Below, in pieces: positions 28,154-37,848 of a stretch of 64,000 nt of DNA (its first letter is position 1; the number at the start of each line of letters is the position of its first letter). The notes beneath the pieces are model-generated. The model did not search any database, was not told the DNA's origin, and was given only the letters and a program-made list of their open reading frames with translations. This DNA is from Paenibacillus uliginis N3/975 (GTDB taxonomy: Bacteria > Bacillota > Bacilli > Paenibacillales > Paenibacillaceae): assembly GCF_900177425.1 (NCBI RefSeq), contig NZ_LT840184.1, positions 5,949,787 through 6,013,786 of the forward strand. Direction: 5' to 3'. Made by a program: the position numbers and the translations under genes.

Positions 28154-29284
28154 TCACAAAATTGCTTTTTTAATCGCTGTCGAAACAGCTCTGGCATAAG
28201 AATTGGGATGAAGTTTTCTCCATAAACCTAAGCTCATTTTCCACCGGGAACGAACATAATCTTGGTTGTCCATTAACCAACGAAAGGCCCTCAGTAAATC
28301 ATTTACATCCATTGGATCAATGATTAACCCGTTCTGCTGATCCAGGATAATATCTTTTGTTGCTCCGGCATATTTCGATGCAAGTACAAATGTATTTGTA
28401 GCCAGCGCTTCATTTACAACCAATCCCCAAACTTCAATTAAAGAAGGAAACAGCAAGCAATGACTTTGAATTAAATAATCGGTTAATTCCTCCTTTTGTT
28501 TGTATCCTTCAAAATAGATTTGGTTTTCTAAACCGATCTCCCTAACTTTTTGTTTCAATTTCTGCTCATCCGGACCAGATCCAACAATTCGTAATTCCCA
28601 TGATGAATTGCCAAGCAGTCTGAGAGCTTCAATTATTTGCACTAATCCTTTTCTTTCAATAAGTTGGCCAATGAATAATAACTTCACTTTATCATTCTTG
28701 TTTGGTTTCGGTTCTATATTGACAAAATTCTCATGATACTTGTTGCGGTAATATCGTATATCCACTGTATTGTATCCCACAACAATTTTACTCTCCTGTA
28801 CGCCATAATGCTTAAGGCATTTTGCTGATTCGGTTCCATAAGTAACAAAAGAATTTGCGGACTTAAAAAAGAACTTGCGAGCCCGATTTACGATGGTGTT
28901 CTGCACCCTGCTGCTATCAAGCGTACTTCCCCACCATACAATAAGCCTTTTTCTAAAAAGTCTACAATAAAAGAGAGCCGACCAATATCCAAGTGAATCG
29001 TAACCAGAAGTAATAATTACATCAGGATTCTCTCGTACCAGCCTAAAAAAAATACCTGGATTAACATGCACACCCATATCTAATCTTTGGATATAAGTAT
29101 GAATTCCAGGCAAGCATTCATAATCGTATTTAATTTCTTGATGATTTATGTTCCATTGACGATTCTTTTCCCGCTCTTCCAGATACCATACCTTCAACTT
29201 AATATCCTTATGCTCGATCAGTTTGTTTAGTACGGGTATTCTGTAAGGAGCAATCGTATTCGTAAGGAGAAGGGTTTTTATCAT
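28154..29284 (-). CDS. glycosyltransferase family 4
   Basis: 376 residues, GT-B fold. The start is MIKTLLLTNTIAPYRIPVLNK; the C domain shows VKLLFIGQLIERKGLVQIIEAL and the donor-site motif LIEVWGLVVNEALATNTFVLAS. One of three GT4 enzymes in the operon. It starts 49 bases after the polymerase stop with AGGTGAG upstream. Substrate not determinable. Confidence 0.86.
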   Translation of the reverse strand: MIKTLLLTNTIAPYRIPVLNKLIEHKDIKLKVWYLEEREKNRQWNINHQEIKYDYECLPGIHTYIQRLDMGVHVNPGIFFRLVRENPDVIITSGYDSLGYWSALFYCRLFRKRLIVWWGSTLDSSRVQNTIVNRARKFFFKSANSFVTYGTESAKCLKHYGVQESKIVVGYNTVDIRYYRNKYHENFVNIEPKPNKNDKVKLLFIGQLIERKGLVQIIEALRLLGNSSWELRIVGSGPDEQKLKQKVREIGLENQIYFEGYKQKEELTDYLIQSHCLLFPSLIEVWGLVVNEALATNTFVLASKYAGATKDIILDQQNGLIIDPMDVNDLLRAFRWLMDNQDYVRSRWKMSLGLWRKLHPNSYARAVSTAIKKAIL

Positions 29285-29333
29285 ACACTCACCTCAAATC
29301 TGTATTTTTTCTCTTAACGAATAGGACTACAGC

Positions 29334-30779
29334 TTAAATTTTTCTACGAAACATCAGAACAATTAGTACAGGAAGAATTGCAAATTGAAAAGATAATTTG
29401 GTTAATACGGATAAGCCCCCTCTATTTAATTGTATAAAAACAAAAGGAATAATAGCAGAAAATAATATCTGTCCAATGAAATTGTTTGTTGCTATAACCT
29501 TCCATAACTTATTATTTAATATACTGGAAACTAATCCGATGATTAGCGAAAAAATAATTACAAAAATCATTCCTCCGTTTACATATAACTCTGTTAACAA
29601 ATGGGCTGTACCGACCGGTTTTAAGTTTTCTAACGACTCATACTGCATAATAAAACGTTCAAAAAACTGATAGTTATTTTTATTACTCAAGATAAAGGAA
29701 GGGATCTGTTCTACGATAGGATCTAACAAAGTCTTCCCGTACAAATAACTTATCGAATGTTCTTTGAATAGCTCTAAACACTTTAAAAAACTAATATAGT
29801 TAAAAGTTGTTTCGTAAAAGAAATAACGTATCGGAGCCTTCAACAAAGAAATAAAACTAAAGGCTTGTTCCCCTCCTTTTCTAACCATCCCTATCAACCC
29901 AAAAAATAATAACAGCGAAATCCCCAGGATTATTCCTTTTACTTTAATTTTTCTTTGATAATTTGCTAATTTATACAACAGAGCAAGTTGAAAGATAAAT
30001 GTAAAGGTTAGTTGTCTAATTCCTAAAGGAAACAATAATAAATGAAATATACCGGCAATTAATAAATATTTTTTCTCGAAATTAGTCATTCTGAATAGAA
30101 TTAATGTGCCTATGTCGATAGCAAATACTGCTGTGAACAAATATACATATCCAACATTTTTCAAACTATATCCTGCGCTAATTGCACTTAAGTAATTGAT
30201 TTTATACATGCCAAATAAGAATAAACCAACTGCAATCAATATCCAGTAATGGATAAAAAACCTTGAGTGAAAATAATTATATTTTTTATTAGTTAGAGAT
30301 GTACCGTTTACTGTATTTTCCTCTAAATTTTCACTTACCTTTTTATTAAATATAAAATAGGAAAAGTAAAACAAAGAGACAAATAAACAATTATAGTATA
30401 GTGATTCTGAAACAGTCGCGAATGTATAGACTTCATTAAAATACATTTTGGTACCTATAAATCCTTCGAGTCCACCGTCCGTTAACAAGTATAATGGTAC
30501 CCCCACAGAATAAGCGAAAAATGACCATCCCACTATTTTATCCCATGTTATTCCTTTTTGTGTAACGATAACATTTGAAAGCCCAAGAATTATGTACATG
30601 ATATAAACCGTGAGCAAATCAGTCTTTAAATACAGTTTATTTTGTATGCCAATAATGGAGAGCACTATGACTAAGAGCATGACTATTAGATATATACTCT
30701 TTACTTGTGATTTATAAGCCACTAGCTCAGGATACCGAAAAGATGAACTTGTTTTGGCAAGCACGGAAAGTTTCATCAT
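29334..30779 (-). CDS. wzy: polysaccharide repeat-unit polymerase (Wzy-like)
   Basis: About 481 residues with 11-12 membrane helices and a large external loop (about 330-400), the usual shape of Wzy proteins; sequence conservation in the family is too low for motifs. It sits next to the flippase and glycosyltransferases. The base composition is clearly AT-richer than the sugar-nucleotide genes, as is common for wzx/wzy. The first of two adjacent ATGs at 30779 is chosen; the longer frame has no ribosome binding site and contains an operator-like palindrome (30804-30818). Confidence 0.78.
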   Translation of the reverse strand: MMKLSVLAKTSSSFRYPELVAYKSQVKSIYLIVMLLVIVLSIIGIQNKLYLKTDLLTVYIMYIILGLSNVIVTQKGITWDKIVGWSFFAYSVGVPLYLLTDGGLEGFIGTKMYFNEVYTFATVSESLYYNCLFVSLFYFSYFIFNKKVSENLEENTVNGTSLTNKKYNYFHSRFFIHYWILIAVGLFLFGMYKINYLSAISAGYSLKNVGYVYLFTAVFAIDIGTLILFRMTNFEKKYLLIAGIFHLLLFPLGIRQLTFTFIFQLALLYKLANYQRKIKVKGIILGISLLLFFGLIGMVRKGGEQAFSFISLLKAPIRYFFYETTFNYISFLKCLELFKEHSISYLYGKTLLDPIVEQIPSFILSNKNNYQFFERFIMQYESLENLKPVGTAHLLTELYVNGGMIFVIIFSLIIGLVSSILNNKLWKVIATNNFIGQILFSAIIPFVFIQLNRGGLSVLTKLSFQFAILPVLIVLMFRRKI

Positions 30780-30872
30780 ATTTTCACCAATCCATCTATA
30801 ATTATTACAATTTGTATCCATTAACGTTATAATTTTAATTTTTTCAACCGCCTATTTATCGAAGAAATGAAT

Positions 30873-32234
30873 TTATGTTTGTGGAGTTTTAACTAGAAGT
30901 TCCTTGATAGCACTAACTTCCTCTTGATCAAATTTCACTTTTAATATTTTCCTGTGAACAAAAATAATTGAGAACACAACAAGTGGTATTGCAACTAATC
31001 TTGATAAACCAGTTGAAATGTCACCATAATAAGGAACAAGTATAAATATTAGAGAGAAAATAGATATAGAAGTTGATAAAGAAAGTACCGTGTTAATTTT
31101 AATAAATCCTGTTCCATTTAAGCAGTAGTTTGGAATTACACCAAAAGCCCCTATCGCTACAGCAATAACAAGTACACGGAATAGGGTCATATGCTGACTG
31201 GCAAATTCCGAATTAATCCAAAGAGTTAAAATGGGGTTTGCAAAGACGAAGGCGATAGAAGATGAACTTATAATAAAAATTGATTTATATAGAAAAGCCT
31301 TCAAGTAAAGTCCCCTTATTTCTGTAATTTTTCTGCTCTCGTATAATGAACTGAATTTAGCGAATAGAAATGCACCTGCTGCTGCTGGAACTTCATGTAT
31401 TTTAATAACAAGTTGCATACAAACTGCATAATACCCTAAAGCGTTCGGTCCAAGTAAAAAACCAATGATAAGTTTATCGGCTTGATTATTTAAAGCACTG
31501 ATTATCATTTGAAGCCATGAGTAAATCCCATAATTAAAGATCTTTAAAAAAACTAATTTGTTTAAAAGAAGCCTAAAGGATATGCTGGAGTTAACTTTTT
31601 TTGCTATAAAGGCATTGGTAAGCAGAAGTAATACTGTTGAAATGAACAAAAATATGACCAGCAATTTAATATCTTTATACATAAAAGCGAGTACTGTAAA
31701 AAGTATAGATGTAATTAAATTGTAGGCAATATTCACTTTACTGTTGATATCATATCTTTCCTTTGCCATGTAGGATCCGGAAATAACGCTATTGATGATT
31801 CTTAGCCCCACAACACCGCCCACTAAATGAATAACAGGCAAAATAGAATCCATGCCAGAAATCCCAAAAAGTAATGGAAATAAGGAAGTGTCGAATACTA
31901 GTGTTATGACATTGAACACAATTGCTAAAATAATTGAAAGTGTGAATGAAACAGAAAACAATTGATTGAACATGGTATTATTTTGTGACGATTCGTATTC
32001 CGATCCAATTTTGATGAATGCATTACCCAAACCGAAGTTCGATATGCCCAGTACATTAATAAGCGAATTAATTAAAACCCATATCCCGTAATTGGCACTT
32101 CCTAAATTTTTCAAAAGCATGGGTGTTGATATGATTATTACGACAGGTGTTATGAAATAGGACGAAACACTAAATAGCACATTATTAAAGTCCCTATTTT
32201 TTTTTAATGATGATAATCTATTTATTAGTCTCAT
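30873..32234 (-). CDS. wzx: polysaccharide flippase (Wzx-like, PST/MATE family)
   Basis: 453 residues, about 12-14 helices. The N-terminal stretch VLFSVSSYFITPVVIIISTPMLLKNLGSANYGIWVLI is typical of polysaccharide transporters (helix 1-2). It moves the lipid-linked repeat unit across the membrane for Wzy. ATG 32234 has GGAG 9 bases upstream; the frame extends further but without a start signal. AT-rich like wzy. Confidence 0.86.
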   Translation of the reverse strand: MRLINRLSSLKKNRDFNNVLFSVSSYFITPVVIIISTPMLLKNLGSANYGIWVLINSLINVLGISNFGLGNAFIKIGSEYESSQNNTMFNQLFSVSFTLSIILAIVFNVITLVFDTSLFPLLFGISGMDSILPVIHLVGGVVGLRIINSVISGSYMAKERYDINSKVNIAYNLITSILFTVLAFMYKDIKLLVIFLFISTVLLLLTNAFIAKKVNSSISFRLLLNKLVFLKIFNYGIYSWLQMIISALNNQADKLIIGFLLGPNALGYYAVCMQLVIKIHEVPAAAGAFLFAKFSSLYESRKITEIRGLYLKAFLYKSIFIISSSSIAFVFANPILTLWINSEFASQHMTLFRVLVIAVAIGAFGVIPNYCLNGTGFIKINTVLSLSTSISIFSLIFILVPYYGDISTGLSRLVAIPLVVFSIIFVHRKILKVKFDQEEVSAIKELLVKTPQT

Positions 32235-32331
32235 AATTGCGTGCTCCGCTCCAAAATATATGCCCTTATAACTTAATATATCTAAATAGATCAGGACTGT
32301 TATGCTACATGTATGTTCCACGAATTATGAG

Positions 32332-33324
32332 TTAAACTGGTATTATTGCCTCTATATTCTTCATCTGTAACTTAACTCTTTTCAAATCCTCATCCACCAT
32401 CATTTGAATCAACTCTTTAAACCCAACTTCGAGTTCCCAACCCAATTTCTCTTTCGCCTTTGAACAATCCCCCAGCAAGAGATCCACTTCTGCAGGGCGT
32501 ACAAATTCGGGATCAATAACTACATACTCTCTGTAGTCCAACCCTACATAAGAGAATGCAACTTCAAGAAGTTCTTTAACCGTGTGCATTTCTCCGGTAG
32601 AAATCACGTAATCATCCGGTTCTTCCTGCTGCAGCATTAGCCACATTGCTTTTACATAATCCCCGGCAAATCCCCAGTCCCGAAGAGAATCCAGATTACC
32701 CATACGGAGCTCATTTTGAAGGCCGAGTTTGATTCTAGCTACACCATCCGTAACCTTTCTTGTAACAAATTCTAGTCCGCGCCGTGGAGATTCGTGATTG
32801 AATAGAATGCCAGAGCAAGCAAACATATTGAAACTCTCGCGGTAGTTTACAGTAATCCAATGACCGTATAGTTTAGCTACACCATAAGGACTGCGCGGAT
32901 AGAAAGGGGTCGTTTCTTTCTGCGGTGTTTCGACTACTTTTCCAAACATTTCAGAACTTGATGCTTGATAAAATCTTGCTTCTGGCTTCATAATTCGAAC
33001 AGCTTCCAACATATTCGTAACTGCGATTGCTGTAAACTGTCCAGTCGCCAAAGGCTGCGGCCAAGATGCTGCTACAAATGATTGGGCAGCCAGGTTATAC
33101 ACTTCATCCGGATTTGAAATTCTCACGGCTTCAATTAGAGATGCCAAATCTATCAGATCTCCAGAGATCCATTTTATTTTATCTTTGATATGCTGCACAT
33201 TCTCATAATTTGGGGTGCTCGTACGTCTCCGCAAACCATATACTTCATAACCCTTTTCCAGCAAAAACTCAGCCAAATAAGAACCATCTTGCCCTGTAAC
33301 TCCAGTGATTAACGCTTTCCTCAT
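32332..33324 (-). CDS. gmd: GDP-mannose 4,6-dehydratase
   Basis: 330 residues, short-chain dehydrogenase fold. MRKALITGVTGQDGSYLAEF is the NADP site; SSSEMFG and YGVAKLYGHW (YxxxK) carry catalytic residues; the C-terminal RPAEVDLLLGDCSKAKEKLGWE is diagnostic. It converts GDP-mannose to the 4-keto-6-deoxy form, the first step to GDP-L-fucose. GGAGG lies 8 bases before ATG 33324. It follows fcl by 23 bases. Confidence 0.94.
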   Translation of the reverse strand: MRKALITGVTGQDGSYLAEFLLEKGYEVYGLRRRTSTPNYENVQHIKDKIKWISGDLIDLASLIEAVRISNPDEVYNLAAQSFVAASWPQPLATGQFTAIAVTNMLEAVRIMKPEARFYQASSSEMFGKVVETPQKETTPFYPRSPYGVAKLYGHWITVNYRESFNMFACSGILFNHESPRRGLEFVTRKVTDGVARIKLGLQNELRMGNLDSLRDWGFAGDYVKAMWLMLQQEEPDDYVISTGEMHTVKELLEVAFSYVGLDYREYVVIDPEFVRPAEVDLLLGDCSKAKEKLGWELEVGFKELIQMMVDEDLKRVKLQMKNIEAIIPV

Positions 33325-33347
33325 ATTTGTTTCCTCCACGATCTCTA

Positions 33348-34286
33348 TTATTGTTTGATCAAATATTCCTTCTGAAATGCTTGATACACAGACCGCAAGC
33401 CATTTTCCAATGAAATCTTGGCTTCCCATCCAAGAAGACTTATCTTCGTTACATCTACCAGTTTTCTCGGAGTCCCGTCAGGTATTGAACTATTAAACAC
33501 GATCTCGCCCTCATAGCCGACAATAGTCTGAATAAGTTCTGCCAACTCTTTAATGGAGATATCACTACCAACACCTACGTTAATAATTTCACTTTCGTTA
33601 TAATGATCCATCAGAAACAAACAAGCCTCTGCCAGATCATCTGAATGGAGGAATTCACGCCTTGGATTTCCCGTCCCCCATACCTCTACTGCAGGAATAT
33701 TATTTTCTTTAGCATCATGAAATTTTCGTATCAATGCGGGCAAAACATGAGAAGTTTTCAAGTCGAAGTTGTCATGAGGACCATACATATTAGTTGGCAT
33801 AACAGATATGTACTTTGTTCCGTATTGACGGTTGTAGGACTGGCACATGTTAATGCCTGCGATCTTAGCAATTGCATAGGGCTGATTCGTTGGTTCTAAC
33901 TCGCCGGTGAGTAAATATTCCTCTTTAAGAGGCTGTGGAGCAAATTTAGGATATATACATGTAGAACCCAGGAACAATAGTTTCTTGATATTAAATTGAT
34001 AGGCTGCATCAATAACGTTCGTTTGAATAAATAAATTATCTCTTATAAAATCAGCGGGATAATCATTATTGGCTGCGATTCCACCCACTTTAGCCGCAGC
34101 TAAGAACATATACTCAATCTTCTCTTGCTGGAACAGGTTATACACCTCTTCTCTGTTCCTTAAATCCAGCTCTGAACTCGTACGTAACACCAGATTATGA
34201 TACCCTTTGCTCTGTAATGCCCTCAATATCGCGGAACCAACCAAACCTTTATGTCCAGCAACATAAATCTTCGAGTTCAATTCCAT
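33348..34286 (-). CDS. fcl: GDP-L-fucose synthase
   Basis: 312 residues. The NADP loop is AGHKGLVGSA; the catalytic set includes LGSTCIYPKFAPQPLKEEYL (Ser and Cys) and YAIAKIAG (Tyr, Lys). The GGI-AN-YPADFI stretch is typical. It epimerises and reduces the Gmd product to GDP-L-fucose, so the polymer very probably contains fucose. Confidence 0.94.
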   Translation of the reverse strand: MELNSKIYVAGHKGLVGSAILRALQSKGYHNLVLRTSSELDLRNREEVYNLFQQEKIEYMFLAAAKVGGIAANNDYPADFIRDNLFIQTNVIDAAYQFNIKKLLFLGSTCIYPKFAPQPLKEEYLLTGELEPTNQPYAIAKIAGINMCQSYNRQYGTKYISVMPTNMYGPHDNFDLKTSHVLPALIRKFHDAKENNIPAVEVWGTGNPRREFLHSDDLAEACLFLMDHYNESEIINVGVGSDISIKELAELIQTIVGYEGEIVFNSSIPDGTPRKLVDVTKISLLGWEAKISLENGLRSVYQAFQKEYLIKQ

Positions 34287-34310
34287 ATTATGATCAGCTC
34301 CTACCTCTTA

Positions 34311-35009
34311 TTAAAAAGCATCTTTTGATCCAAACATGACTTTTACTGTATGTAAAATAATTTTTAAGTCTGTAATTATCCCTCTTTGCTCGATATACCG
34401 CAAATCCAGTTCCACCATCTCATTGAAACTCAATTCATTTCTTCCACTCACCTGCCATAAGCCAGTACATCCAGGGGTAACCTTCAATCGCAGCTTGTCA
34501 TATTTGCTATATTGATTAACTTCTCTGGGCAATGCCGGCCTTGGTCCTACAAGTGACATCTCTCCACGGATTACATTCCATAGCTGCGGCAACTCATCTA
34601 TACTGGTCTTGCGAATAAACTTTCCAATACTTGTGATACGAGGATCTTCTTTTATCTTAAACATAGCGCCGCTAATCTCATTCTGATCAAGCAACTTCTC
34701 AAGCAGCTCTTCTGCATTAGAAACCATAGAGCGGAACTTATACATCCGGAATGGCTTCTCGTTCTTCCCAATGCGTGTCTGATAAAAAAAAATGGATCCT
34801 TGCGGATCCTCCAACTTAATTAATATAGATACGATTAGAAAAAGTGGCAGTAGTAGAACAAGCCCAATGAGCGCGAAAATGAAGTCCATAACCCGTTTGA
34901 CCATAAGATACAGGACTTTGGGTTTTAGCTCTTCTAAAGCATAATTTGTATATTTCGAAGTTCCTTCAAAAACAACTTCTGCTTCGTTCCGTTGCGGAGT
35001 GGGATACAT
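34311..35009 (-). CDS. initiating sugar-phosphate transferase (polyprenyl glycosylphosphotransferase)
   Basis: 232 residues. One hydrophobic segment (about 43-66) precedes the catalytic domain of the WcaJ/WbaP type: KFRSM, TSIDELPQLWNVIRGEMSLVGPRPALP, TPGCTGLWQVSGR. It moves a sugar-1-phosphate, likely glucose or galactose, onto undecaprenyl phosphate to begin the repeat unit. This is the short single-span form without the N-terminal multi-helix domain. Confidence 0.92.
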   Translation of the reverse strand: MYPTPQRNEAEVVFEGTSKYTNYALEELKPKVLYLMVKRVMDFIFALIGLVLLLPLFLIVSILIKLEDPQGSIFFYQTRIGKNEKPFRMYKFRSMVSNAEELLEKLLDQNEISGAMFKIKEDPRITSIGKFIRKTSIDELPQLWNVIRGEMSLVGPRPALPREVNQYSKYDKLRLKVTPGCTGLWQVSGRNELSFNEMVELDLRYIEQRGIITDLKIILHTVKVMFGSKDAF

Positions 35010-35024
35010 CTACGATTCACCTCA

Positions 35025-35918
35025 TTAGCGATTTATTTTGCCTAGATGCTCTCGTTCGAGAATTGTTTCCATCCCTTGCAGCAGCGGTTTACGCAGATCT
35101 TCATTTTGAAGAGCAAAATCAAGTGTAGTCATAATGAATCCAAGCTTCTCGCCTACATCATAACGGATTCCCTCGAAATCGTATGCGTACACACCTTGGC
35201 TCTTATTCAGCTTTTGTATAGCATCTGTCAGCTGAATTTCCCCACCAGCACCTTCCTCCTGATGTTCCAGAAAACTGAATATTTCTGGAGTCAATATATA
35301 TCTTCCCATAATTGCCAATTTTGATGGAGCTTTGCCCGTGAGGGGTTTCTCTACAAAATAATCCACTTCATATAAACGGTCGATTCTTTCCAGCGGAGCT
35401 ACTATGCCATATCGATGCGTTTGGTCATAGGGCACGGTTTGAACACCGATCACTGATTTCTGTAATTGCTCAAACTGCTCTGCCAGCTGCCGGATGCAAG
35501 GTGTCTGAGATTGTACGATATCATCTCCAAGGAGCACAGCGAACGGTTCATCTCCGATAAAGTTGCGGGCACACCATACGGCATGGCCAAGTCCTTTGGC
35601 TTCCTTCTGGCGTATGTAATGAATATCTACATTAGAGGAGCTACGCACTTCGTCAAGCAAATCAAACTTCCCTTTGCTGAACAAATTATTTTCCAGCTCG
35701 AACGCATGGTCAAAGTGATCTTCAATGGAGCGTTTGCCTTTACCGGTCACAATGATAATGTCCTCAATCCCTGATGCCACCGCTTCTTCCACAATGTATT
35801 GAATGGTGGGCTTATCTACAATTGGGAGCATTTCTTTCGGCATCGCTTTCGTTGCAGGTAAGAAACGCGTCCCAAGACCCGCTGCAGGAATAATTGCTTT
35901 TTTCACTTTCCTCATCAT
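35025..35918 (-). CDS. galU: UTP-glucose-1-phosphate uridylyltransferase
   Basis: 297 residues. The signature KAIIPAAGLGTRFLPATKAMPKEMLP lies at residues 6-31; VEKP and GEIQLTDAI are the other conserved sites. It makes UDP-glucose, used for the chain and for the Ugd dehydrogenase at the far end of the operon. Either of two adjacent start ATGs is possible. A 298-base structured leader separates it from cpsD. Confidence 0.94.
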   Translation of the reverse strand: MMRKVKKAIIPAAGLGTRFLPATKAMPKEMLPIVDKPTIQYIVEEAVASGIEDIIIVTGKGKRSIEDHFDHAFELENNLFSKGKFDLLDEVRSSSNVDIHYIRQKEAKGLGHAVWCARNFIGDEPFAVLLGDDIVQSQTPCIRQLAEQFEQLQKSVIGVQTVPYDQTHRYGIVAPLERIDRLYEVDYFVEKPLTGKAPSKLAIMGRYILTPEIFSFLEHQEEGAGGEIQLTDAIQKLNKSQGVYAYDFEGIRYDVGEKLGFIMTTLDFALQNEDLRKPLLQGMETILEREHLGKINR

Positions 35919-35991
35919 CTTTCATTCACTACCCATCTCTATTTATTCTTGATACACATGCCAATATGATTCTCTTAGTAGTAGAAAATCC

Positions 35992-36028
35992 TAGCTATGT
36001 ACTCTTCCATCTGAAAAGAACATAGCTA
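35992..36028 (-). terminator. hairpin before galU, possible internal terminator
   Basis: TAGCTATGT (35992-36000) and ACATAGCTA (36020-36028) form a 9-bp AT-rich stem. On the minus strand it is followed by GGATTTTC. A weak terminator that an upstream antitermination RNA could control. Confidence 0.35.
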
Positions 36029-36054
36029 AATTTTCTAATAAGGGCATTAAACCC

Positions 36055-36215
36055 ATCCTCACATCACACCCTCGACAATGATGTCTAAGGTCATTAAGAC
36101 CCACAGCGTAACCGAGTGTCTACAGTGATAGAGGTGCAGTAGACATTACCTTTACTTCCGCTGGCTATCCAGCCTTTTAATTCGTAATAATCCACCTAGC
36201 AACCCTGAGGGTAAT
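36055..36215 (-). ncRNA. structured RNA leader, candidate EAR/epsC element
   Basis: Five stems follow each other: ACCCT/AGGGT (36202-36212), GCTGG/CCAGC (36160-36173), TGTCTAC/GTAGACA (36117-36145), GGTC/GACC (36089-36101) and ACATCA/TGATGT (36061-36084). It lies between the chain-length/kinase pair and galU, exactly where B. subtilis eps carries EAR between epsB and epsC. EAR prevents early termination in long exopolysaccharide operons. The assignment rests on position and structure, not on an alignment. Confidence 0.55.
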
Positions 36216-36216
36216 C

Positions 36217-36858
36217 TCACCTGACCCGATTAAGTACAATACCCAGCATTCGAGCATTCGCATGATCCAATTGTTCTTTTGCTTTCTTTAGATGATCCTT
36301 CTTCACCTTGCCTGCAGCAACCACCATGACAACGCCATCGCACAAAGCGCTGACTATGACGCTGTCCGATACGGCAAGCACTGATGGCGTGTCCATGAGA
36401 ATAACGTCATATTGTTGTTTCAGCTGCTCCAGTAGTTCCCGCATCGCCGTTGAATCCATAAGCTCCGACGGATTCGCGGGTACCGGTCCAGAAGGGAGTA
36501 GCGATAGATGGCTGACGGTCGTTTCCTGGATCGCGTCTTGCACACTCGTATGTCCTGTTAACAACGTGCTTAAGCCTTGATGGTTCAACTGGGAGAAAAT
36601 ACGATGCAGGGAAGGCTTACGCATATCCGCATCAATAAGAAGTACCTTCTTGCCTTCCTGTGCATAGGTAACAGCCAAGTTGCTGGTCGTTGTGGTTTTG
36701 CCCTCTCCTGCCTGGGAGGATGTAACCATAACGATCCTCAATTCCTCATCTTTAGAAGAGAATTGAATTTTTGTTCGAAGCAGCCGATACACTTCCGATA
36801 TAGGCGATTTAGGATTCATGAATACCATTAGGCTGCTATCATTGGTTGATCGTCGCAT
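36217..36858 (-). CDS. capsular tyrosine kinase (CpsD/EpsB-like)
   Basis: 213 residues. Walker A is SSQAGEGKTTTTSNLA, the second motif VLLIDADMRKPSLH and Walker B VILMDTPS, as in bacterial tyrosine kinases. The usual C-terminal tyrosine cluster is missing: the protein ends LGIVLNRVR. So autophosphorylation in that tail is not possible as in typical members. It needs the membrane partner encoded just upstream for activation. ATG 36858 has GAGGG 5 bases before and overlaps the partner gene by 20 bases. Confidence 0.9.
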   Translation of the reverse strand: MRRSTNDSSLMVFMNPKSPISEVYRLLRTKIQFSSKDEELRIVMVTSSQAGEGKTTTTSNLAVTYAQEGKKVLLIDADMRKPSLHRIFSQLNHQGLSTLLTGHTSVQDAIQETTVSHLSLLPSGPVPANPSELMDSTAMRELLEQLKQQYDVILMDTPSVLAVSDSVIVSALCDGVVMVVAAGKVKKDHLKKAKEQLDHANARMLGIVLNRVR

Positions 36859-37591
36859 ACTGGCCCTCACTTGCTTTTGTTTTTTGTTTTGCTTTCATTC
36901 TCGCGGATCTCTTCAGGTCACCTTTGGTGATCTTTCCTACAACAGCAAGCACCGGAACGTCCAAAATTTCAGTGATTTCAACTTCTGTCTGGAGCGTATC
37001 ATCCAGATAATCGAGCAGAAATACAAGTCCGATCGCTAACATAAGTGAAACAACAAAGCTGATTAACATGTTCATAATCGGATTGAAATTGATTGGCGCA
37101 GGGGATACTGCCGTATCTGCCTCACTTAAGATGGTGATGTTATCCACCTTCATAATCTGAGGAATTTGATCTTTGAATACCGTCGAGACAGCATTTACGA
37201 TCTCGGCGGCTTTGGCGTAGGATGTATCCTGGTAGACCAAGTTCATAACTTGTGAATTGTTCGCCGATGTGACGGATATCTTTGCGGATATTTGCCCGGC
37301 ACTTTCCCCCAAGTTAGGGAATTTCTCGACAACCTTATTCATAATAGCGGACGATTTGATAATCTCCTTATAGGAATTAATAAGGAAGATGCTCGTTTGT
37401 ATCGTGCTCGCATTGAGGGTTGCTGCGCCATCACTTGAAGACTGATTAACTATAAGTTTGGCATTTGCTGCATAAATCGGTGTTGTAAAGTAGTAGCTTT
37501 TGATTCCTGTCGCTGCCATAGCAAGGATTATAATTGCCATGATTAACCACCATTTCTTCTGAAGAATTCTAAAGTACTGTTTGAGTTCCAT
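36839..37591 (-). CDS. chain-length/kinase modulator (Wzz-like, EpsA/CapA type)
   Basis: 250 residues. Helix 1 (about 14-34), an external domain of about 140 residues and helix 2 (about 173-196, after the Pro-rich SPAPINFNP) form the Wzz fold. A basic cytoplasmic tail (KGDLKRSARMKAKQKTKASE) contacts the kinase. First gene of the exopolysaccharide operon that runs to about 20.98 kb. ATG 37591 has GGGGGG 10 bases before it. Confidence 0.9.
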   Translation of the reverse strand: MELKQYFRILQKKWWLIMAIIILAMAATGIKSYYFTTPIYAANAKLIVNQSSSDGAATLNASTIQTSIFLINSYKEIIKSSAIMNKVVEKFPNLGESAGQISAKISVTSANNSQVMNLVYQDTSYAKAAEIVNAVSTVFKDQIPQIMKVDNITILSEADTAVSPAPINFNPIMNMLISFVVSLMLAIGLVFLLDYLDDTLQTEVEITEILDVPVLAVVGKITKGDLKRSARMKAKQKTKASEGQYATINQ

Positions 37592-37690
37592 ACGCTTACA
37601 ACCCCCCATTTAATTACTGGAATAGTAAAATGTATATATGTGAATTTTATTTCGAATGTTCCGGATGCTATTTCTACATTCACGCTCTCT

Positions 37691-37740
37691 GATACAATTT
37701 GTATAATTTATATCCCATAACTTACGATACAATTTGTATC
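37691..37740 (-). promoter_or_regulatory. exopolysaccharide operon promoter with paired operators
   Basis: GATACAATTTGTATA (37691-37705) and GATACAATTTGTATC (37726-37740) are 35 bp apart centre to centre. On the minus strand TATAAA (37707-37712) just precedes the first site, and the second covers the -35. This is the layout seen at both lasso promoters. The start codon is about 100 bases away. Confidence 0.55.
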
Positions 37741-37848
37741 ATGTCAAGGCTATATTTTATGGAATACTCCAATAATCGTAGCGTTTCGTATCTAATTTTA
37801 TTTTAATATTCAATTGATAGCGCTTTCTTATCTCGTATTTATTTTTAT

